Assembly (NCBI GenBank): GCA_047517485.1
Contig: JAKZSU010000262.1
Span: 1-9,721 of the forward strand
Reading direction: 5' to 3'
Source: JAKZSU01 sp047517485
GTDB taxonomy: Bacteria > Pseudomonadota > Alphaproteobacteria > UBA7887
DNA: 9,721 nucleotides
Made by a program: the position numbers and the translations under genes. Shown here one piece after another: positions 6,990 to 9,721 of the stretch (positions are counted from its first letter, which is position 1; each line of letters starts with the position of its first letter). The notes below the pieces were generated by a model. That model was not told the DNA's origin. It worked only from the letters and a program-made list of their open reading frames with translations, and did no database searches.

Positions 6990-7460
6990 TTATTCGACGG
7001 GGGTGAAGTCGAACGCATGATCGGCATAAAAATAGAAAACGCAGGGAACGTCGGAGACGCACGCGGTGACGTGCTCGACCTTGGCCGGAACATACCAGTA
7101 TGACCCGGGCTCCATGGTCGGCGGCGCATCCTCGTCACGAAACGGATTGCTCATGACACCGGAGATCACCACCGCATGATAGGCGCCGGTATGGATGTGC
7201 CACGGGGCGCTGAACCCAGGCGGGAAACGACCGAACGTTCCGTGGCCGCCCTGGTTTCTGTCGCCGTAAGCCGGGGCGAACTTGACCATCGGATTGATCG
7301 GTTGAAAGTCGAGCCGCCAGCCGGGCAATACGACTTGCGTGTTGGCGTCGAATGCGGACTCGGCCTGCGCGGAAAGGCTTGTCGACAGAATGAGAGACGC
7401 ACCGGCAAGGGCGGGTACGAGCTGGCGGATGAGCCGAATCGGCGAGGGCAGGTTGGCCAT
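6990..7460 (-). CDS. Secreted DUF4437-like cupin protein
   Basis: A 156-residue protein with a signal peptide: basic start, hydrophobic stretch LVPALAGASLILSTSL (14-29), cleavage expected after AQA (31-33), so it should be periplasmic. The mature part is a single small beta-barrel cupin. Motif 1 is GFSAPWHIH (82-90) with H95 in place of the usual glutamate. Motif 2 is GSYWYVPAKVEH (119-130). H88, H90, H95 and H130 could bind a metal. The pattern resembles DUF4437 cupins, whose reactions are largely unknown; no enzyme activity is claimed. I chose ATG 7460 over an in-frame start at 7526 because it gives a proper signal peptide and has a GGGAG ribosome site nine bases upstream (plus 7470-7474). 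It is divergent from the AraC-type regulator, with 180 bp between the starts, suggesting regulation by that protein. Confidence 0.78.
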   Translation of the reverse strand: MANLPSPIRLIRQLVPALAGASLILSTSLSAQAESAFDANTQVVLPGWRLDFQPINPMVKFAPAYGDRNQGGHGTFGRFPPGFSAPWHIHTGAYHAVVISGVMSNPFRDEDAPPTMEPGSYWYVPAKVEHVTACVSDVPCVFYFYADHAFDFTPVE

Positions 7461-7552
7461 GGCTTTGATCTCCCGGACTATGGGTTGACTAAAACAGTTG
7501 GCGATAATGCGCCCCTCGCTCGGCATTGGAATGACCGTTCGTCTAGCAATCG

Positions 7553-7565
7553 GGACTCAAAGTCC
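7553..7565. promoter_or_regulatory. Small palindrome in the cupin-araC divergent region, possible operator
   Basis: GGACT-CAA-AGTCC is a perfect 5-bp inverted repeat in the 180-bp shared intergenic region, 76 bases before the araC-type start. AraC proteins more often bind direct repeats, so this is only a candidate. I could not place convincing -35/-10 pairs for either gene here. Confidence 0.2.
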
Positions 7566-7640
7566 AAAATTCGACCCAGGAATGGATTCCGCGTTGCAAC
7601 AGCTGTAACTTCCCTCGACGCCAGAAATTGGGAACGACCG

Positions 7641-8570
7641 ATGAACGACGTATTTGGCGACGTATTGCGGCTTATTCGATTGCGCAGCTGCGTCTATTTC
7701 GTCCGCGAATTCTGGTCGCCCTGGGCGATCAGTTTTGGCGGCGGAAAGGTCGCCCAGTTCCACGTCGTGCTGCGCGGACACTGTTTGCTGGAAGCGGCGG
7801 GACAGACTTTCCACGGCGCGCCGGGCGACGTGTTCCTGTTTCCCCGCGGTGAAGCGCATCGCCTCGCCGACTCGGCCGGCCGCGATCCGGTCTCCAGCCA
7901 GGACTACAAGGCTTCGCTGCACACCGACGCGCCGTTGTTCGGCCATGGGGACACGCCAACTCAATTGATCTGTGGTCACTATGAGTATCGCAACGACATC
8001 GACCATCCGCTGATCGCCGAACTCGCGCCGGTGGTCCATGTCGGATCGCTCGAGCATTATCCGCCCGACACGTTGCACTCGGTCATCCCGACCTTGATGC
8101 GCGAACTGGACAATGACGGCCCGGGCGCCTCCGTCGTCGTCGAAAAGCTCGCCGAGGTGATGTTGGTGCAAGTGATCCGGGCCTATTTCGCCAAACAGCC
8201 ACGATCGACCGGCGTCTTGGCCGGCCTGTTCGATGCACGCCTGGTCAAGGCGCTGCGGCTGATGCACGCCGCGTTCGACCAGCGATTGACCCTCGAGGCG
8301 CTGGCGGTCGCCGCCGGCATGTCACGCTCCGCCTTCGCGGCGCATTTCAAATCAGTCGTCGGCATGGCGCCGATGGCCTACCTGGCGCAATGGCGGATGT
8401 ACCGCGCGCACCAGTTCCTGCAGATGGACTCGATGACGGTCGCGCAAGCCGCCGCCAAGGTCGGCTATGACTCGGACATCGCCTTCAGCCGCGCGTTCAA
8501 ACGCCAGTTCAGCACCACCGCCGCCGCCTTTCGCCGCCGCGTCAACGCCGGAGCCAAAGACGCGGTTTGA
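7641..8570 (+). CDS. AraC-family transcriptional regulator with N-terminal cupin domain
   Basis: A 309-residue protein. The N-terminal half (about 8-185) is a cupin-type sensory domain of the kind found in many proteobacterial AraC regulators (Cupin_6-like), with QFHVVLRGHCLLEAAG (39-54) and PGDVFLFPRGEAHRL (61-75). The C-terminal about 200-300 is the double helix-turn-helix: helix pair one in LTLEALAVAAGMSRSAFAAHFKSVVG (217-241) and the second in AQAAAKVGYDSDIAFSRAFKRQF (268-290), which ends in the expected FSRAFKR signature. It should activate or repress nearby promoters in response to a small ligand, which is unknown. ATG 7641 has GGGAA six bases upstream and starts right at the domain; the frame is open back to 7176, but that part runs antisense through the cupin gene. 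It is divergent from the cupin gene and 55 bp upstream of the cyclase gene. Confidence 0.88.
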   Translation: MNDVFGDVLRLIRLRSCVYFVREFWSPWAISFGGGKVAQFHVVLRGHCLLEAAGQTFHGAPGDVFLFPRGEAHRLADSAGRDPVSSQDYKASLHTDAPLFGHGDTPTQLICGHYEYRNDIDHPLIAELAPVVHVGSLEHYPPDTLHSVIPTLMRELDNDGPGASVVVEKLAEVMLVQVIRAYFAKQPRSTGVLAGLFDARLVKALRLMHAAFDQRLTLEALAVAAGMSRSAFAAHFKSVVGMAPMAYLAQWRMYRAHQFLQMDSMTVAQAAAKVGYDSDIAFSRAFKRQFSTTAAAFRRRVNAGAKDAV

Positions 8571-8595
8571 CGGGTAAATGCGGCACGCCTACACT
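8567..8595 (+). promoter_or_regulatory. Sigma70-like promoter for the adenylate cyclase gene
   Basis: TTGACG (8567-8572) and TACACT (8590-8595) are separated by exactly 17 bp, with a start site expected near 8602 and a leader of about 24 bases. The -35 box overlaps the TGA stop (8568-8570) of the AraC-type gene. The cyclase therefore can be transcribed on its own rather than only by read-through. Confidence 0.55.
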
Positions 8596-8625
8596 CGCAT
8601 CAGGCGGGGCATCGGGAGCTCTTGA

Positions 8626-9648
8626 ATGAGCGTGAACTCCGACGAACAGACCGGTCGACGGCGTATGGCGGCGGTACTCGCCGCCGACGTTGCAGGCTAT
8701 TCGCGCCTGATGGGATCCGACGAAGAAGCCACCCTCGCCGCCCTGGGGCGCGCCCGGGCGGTTTTTCGCGACGACGTCGATAGCCACGACGGCCGAGTGG
8801 TCGATACCGCGGGAGACAGCGTCCTCGCAGTTTTCGATAGCGTAATCGAGTCCGTTCGGTGTGCCGTGTCGGTGCAGAAAAATCTCGCCACGCTTGATTC
8901 CGACGTGCCCGACGAGCAGCGGATGCGGTTTCGCATCGGCATTCATTTTGGCGATATTATCGAGCAGGGCGACGGCACGATCTACGGTGAAGGGGTCAAC
9001 ATCGCCGCGCGGCTCGAAGGGCTGGCCGAGCCTGGCGGTCTCAATATCTCCGGCAATGTTCAAGAGCATGTCGATGGGAAACTCGGTATTACCCTAACCG
9101 ATCTTGGCGAACAGAATGTCAAGAATATCGCCAAACCGGTACGCGTCTACCAGGTTCACACCGGCGGGTCGCCCAAAGCCGCTCCGGCCGCGACGTCAAA
9201 TCGAGTGCGCTGGGCGGCCGCAGCAGTGGTGGTCCTTGCCGTCGCGGGTGTCGGCGTATGGCACTATGCGCCGACGCTTGTACCCGGTTTTGGACAAGCC
9301 GAGATGGTACTGGCGTTGCCCGACAATCCGTCGATCGCCGTATTGCCGTTTGCCAATTTGAGCGACGATCCGGAACAAGAATATTTCGCCGATGGCTTGA
9401 CCGAGGACCTGATCACCGATCTGTCCAAGATTCAGGATCTGTTCGTGATCGCGCGCAATTCGTCTTTTACCTATAAGGGCAAGCCGACCAAGGTGCAGGA
9501 GGTCGCGGCCGACCTCGGCGTCCGCTACGTGCTCGAGGGCAGCGTTCGGCGAACCGGCGATACGGTGCGCATCAACGCCCAGCTCATCGACGCGACGAGC
9601 TATTGTCAAAAGTTGGTGACGCGGGTTTCAGGCGGCGCGTTCGGTTAG
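8626..9648 (+). CDS. Class III adenylate cyclase with TM segment and FlgO-like domain, truncated by an IS256-family insertion
   Basis: The catalytic domain (about 12-178) has both metal-binding aspartates, D21 in LAADVAGYS and D64 in AGDSVLAVF, plus the transition-state pair N125/R129 in YGEGVNIAARLE, so it should make cAMP from ATP. A membrane segment follows (about 195-213). Then comes a FlgO-like region (about 236-324) starting SIAVLPFANLSDDPEQEYFADG, as in the rhizobial cyclase family, in which TPR repeats normally follow and the total exceeds 500 residues. Family sequence ends at INAQLIDAT (324). The last 16 residues before TAG 9648 are read from the insertion sequence and match nothing in the family. 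The cyclase domain is complete, so activity may remain, but the C-terminal TPR part is lost or displaced beyond the element. GGGAG (8614-8618) lies seven bases before the start. Confidence 0.85.
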   Translation: MSVNSDEQTGRRRMAAVLAADVAGYSRLMGSDEEATLAALGRARAVFRDDVDSHDGRVVDTAGDSVLAVFDSVIESVRCAVSVQKNLATLDSDVPDEQRMRFRIGIHFGDIIEQGDGTIYGEGVNIAARLEGLAEPGGLNISGNVQEHVDGKLGITLTDLGEQNVKNIAKPVRVYQVHTGGSPKAAPAATSNRVRWAAAAVVVLAVAGVGVWHYAPTLVPGFGQAEMVLALPDNPSIAVLPFANLSDDPEQEYFADGLTEDLITDLSKIQDLFVIARNSSFTYKGKPTKVQEVAADLGVRYVLEGSVRRTGDTVRINAQLIDATSYCQKLVTRVSGGAFG

Positions 9649-9721
9649 CTTTTCTCCGTCCTTGAATTTGACACCTTGAATGATCGCGGCGATGTGGTGC
9701 GAGCCATTCAGGCGGCGCCAC
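9597..9721 (-). mobile_element. IS256-family insertion sequence, one end only
   Basis: At about 9597 the cyclase frame stops matching its family and the sequence GAGCTATTGTCAAAAGTTGG begins, which looks like the terminal inverted repeat of IS256-family elements of alphaproteobacteria. About 30 bases inside it is the stop codon of a transposase read inward on the minus strand. The element continues past the right edge, so the other end, the exact boundary (uncertain by a few bases) and the expected 8-9 bp target duplication cannot be seen. Confidence 0.75.
9628..9721 (-). CDS. IS256-family (mutator-type) transposase, C-terminal 30 residues only
   Basis: The minus strand from the right edge encodes WRRLNGSHHIAAIIQGVKF (its first 19 residues) and ends ...ERAA at TGA 9630-9628. 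The W/R-RLNG-x(5)-I-x-GVKF-x-DG pattern is the conserved C-terminus of IS256-family DDE transposases. The catalytic residues lie outside the window, so whether the enzyme is intact is unknown. Its stop sits close to the inverted repeat, the normal arrangement in these compact elements. Confidence 0.75.
   Translation of the reverse strand, partial: WRRLNGSHHIAAIIQGVKFKDGEKLTERAA

Noticed and set aside
5249..7006. 585-codon plus-strand open frame
   Set aside because: It is antisense to the biotin carboxylase domain and has low-complexity R/G/A composition with no family match.
7485..7508. TTGACT followed by GATAAT in the cupin-araC intergenic region
   Set aside because: The spacer is only 12 bp, too short for a sigma70 promoter.
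9627..9718. 12-bp direct repeat TTCAGGCGGCGC at 9627-9638 and 9707-9718
   Set aside because: Both copies lie at or within the transposase C-terminal coding region, and the second encodes its conserved RRLN; likely chance in GC-rich sequence rather than a target duplication.

Overview
The window looks like a chromosomal segment of a GC-rich alphaproteobacterium (Rhizobiales or Rhodospirillales type). This rests on the strong G/C bias at third codon positions and on the protein families present: a class III adenylate cyclase with a C-terminal FlgO-like region, a long fused biotin-dependent carboxylase, and a stand-alone acetolactate synthase-like enzyme. It is not a coherent pathway island. It is a patch of metabolic and regulatory genes with clear signs of decay and mobile DNA: a toxin-antitoxin module at the left edge, a carboxylase gene broken by two nonsense mutations in the middle, and an IS256-family element cutting a cyclase gene at the right edge.

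Left part (1-880): the 3' end of a probable DUF4258/MqsR-like toxin gene (stop at 179) overlaps by ATGA the start (176) of a helix-turn-helix antitoxin. This stretch is visibly less GC-rich than the rest. Behind it lie a hairpin, a possible small remnant of a DUF559-type endonuclease gene and an AT-rich spacer.

Middle (881-6748): a minus-strand ThDP-dependent acetolactate synthase-like gene is divergent from a plus-strand Asp/Glu racemase-like gene that lacks both catalytic cysteines. The racemase gene overlaps by 17 bp, tail to tail, a minus-strand gene for a roughly 1,127-codon fused biotin carboxylase/biotin carrier/carboxyltransferase. That carboxylase frame has two in-frame stops, TAA at 4160-4162 and TAG at 3650-3652. 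By family alignment they replace Tyr and Trp codons. The rest of the frame is well preserved, so the inactivation looks recent.

Right part (6990-9721): a secreted DUF4437-like cupin (minus) is divergent from a cupin-AraC regulator (plus), a plausible regulator-target pair. Next comes an adenylate cyclase gene with its own good sigma70-like promoter, TTGACG-17 bp-TACACT, overlapping the araC stop. The cyclase reading frame leaves the family sequence after residue 324. There an IS256-family end begins, and the C-terminus of its transposase runs off the right edge on the minus strand.

No tRNA, rRNA, CRISPR array or phage module was seen. The most informative signals are the double nonsense carboxylase, the IS-interrupted cyclase and the partial toxin gene.
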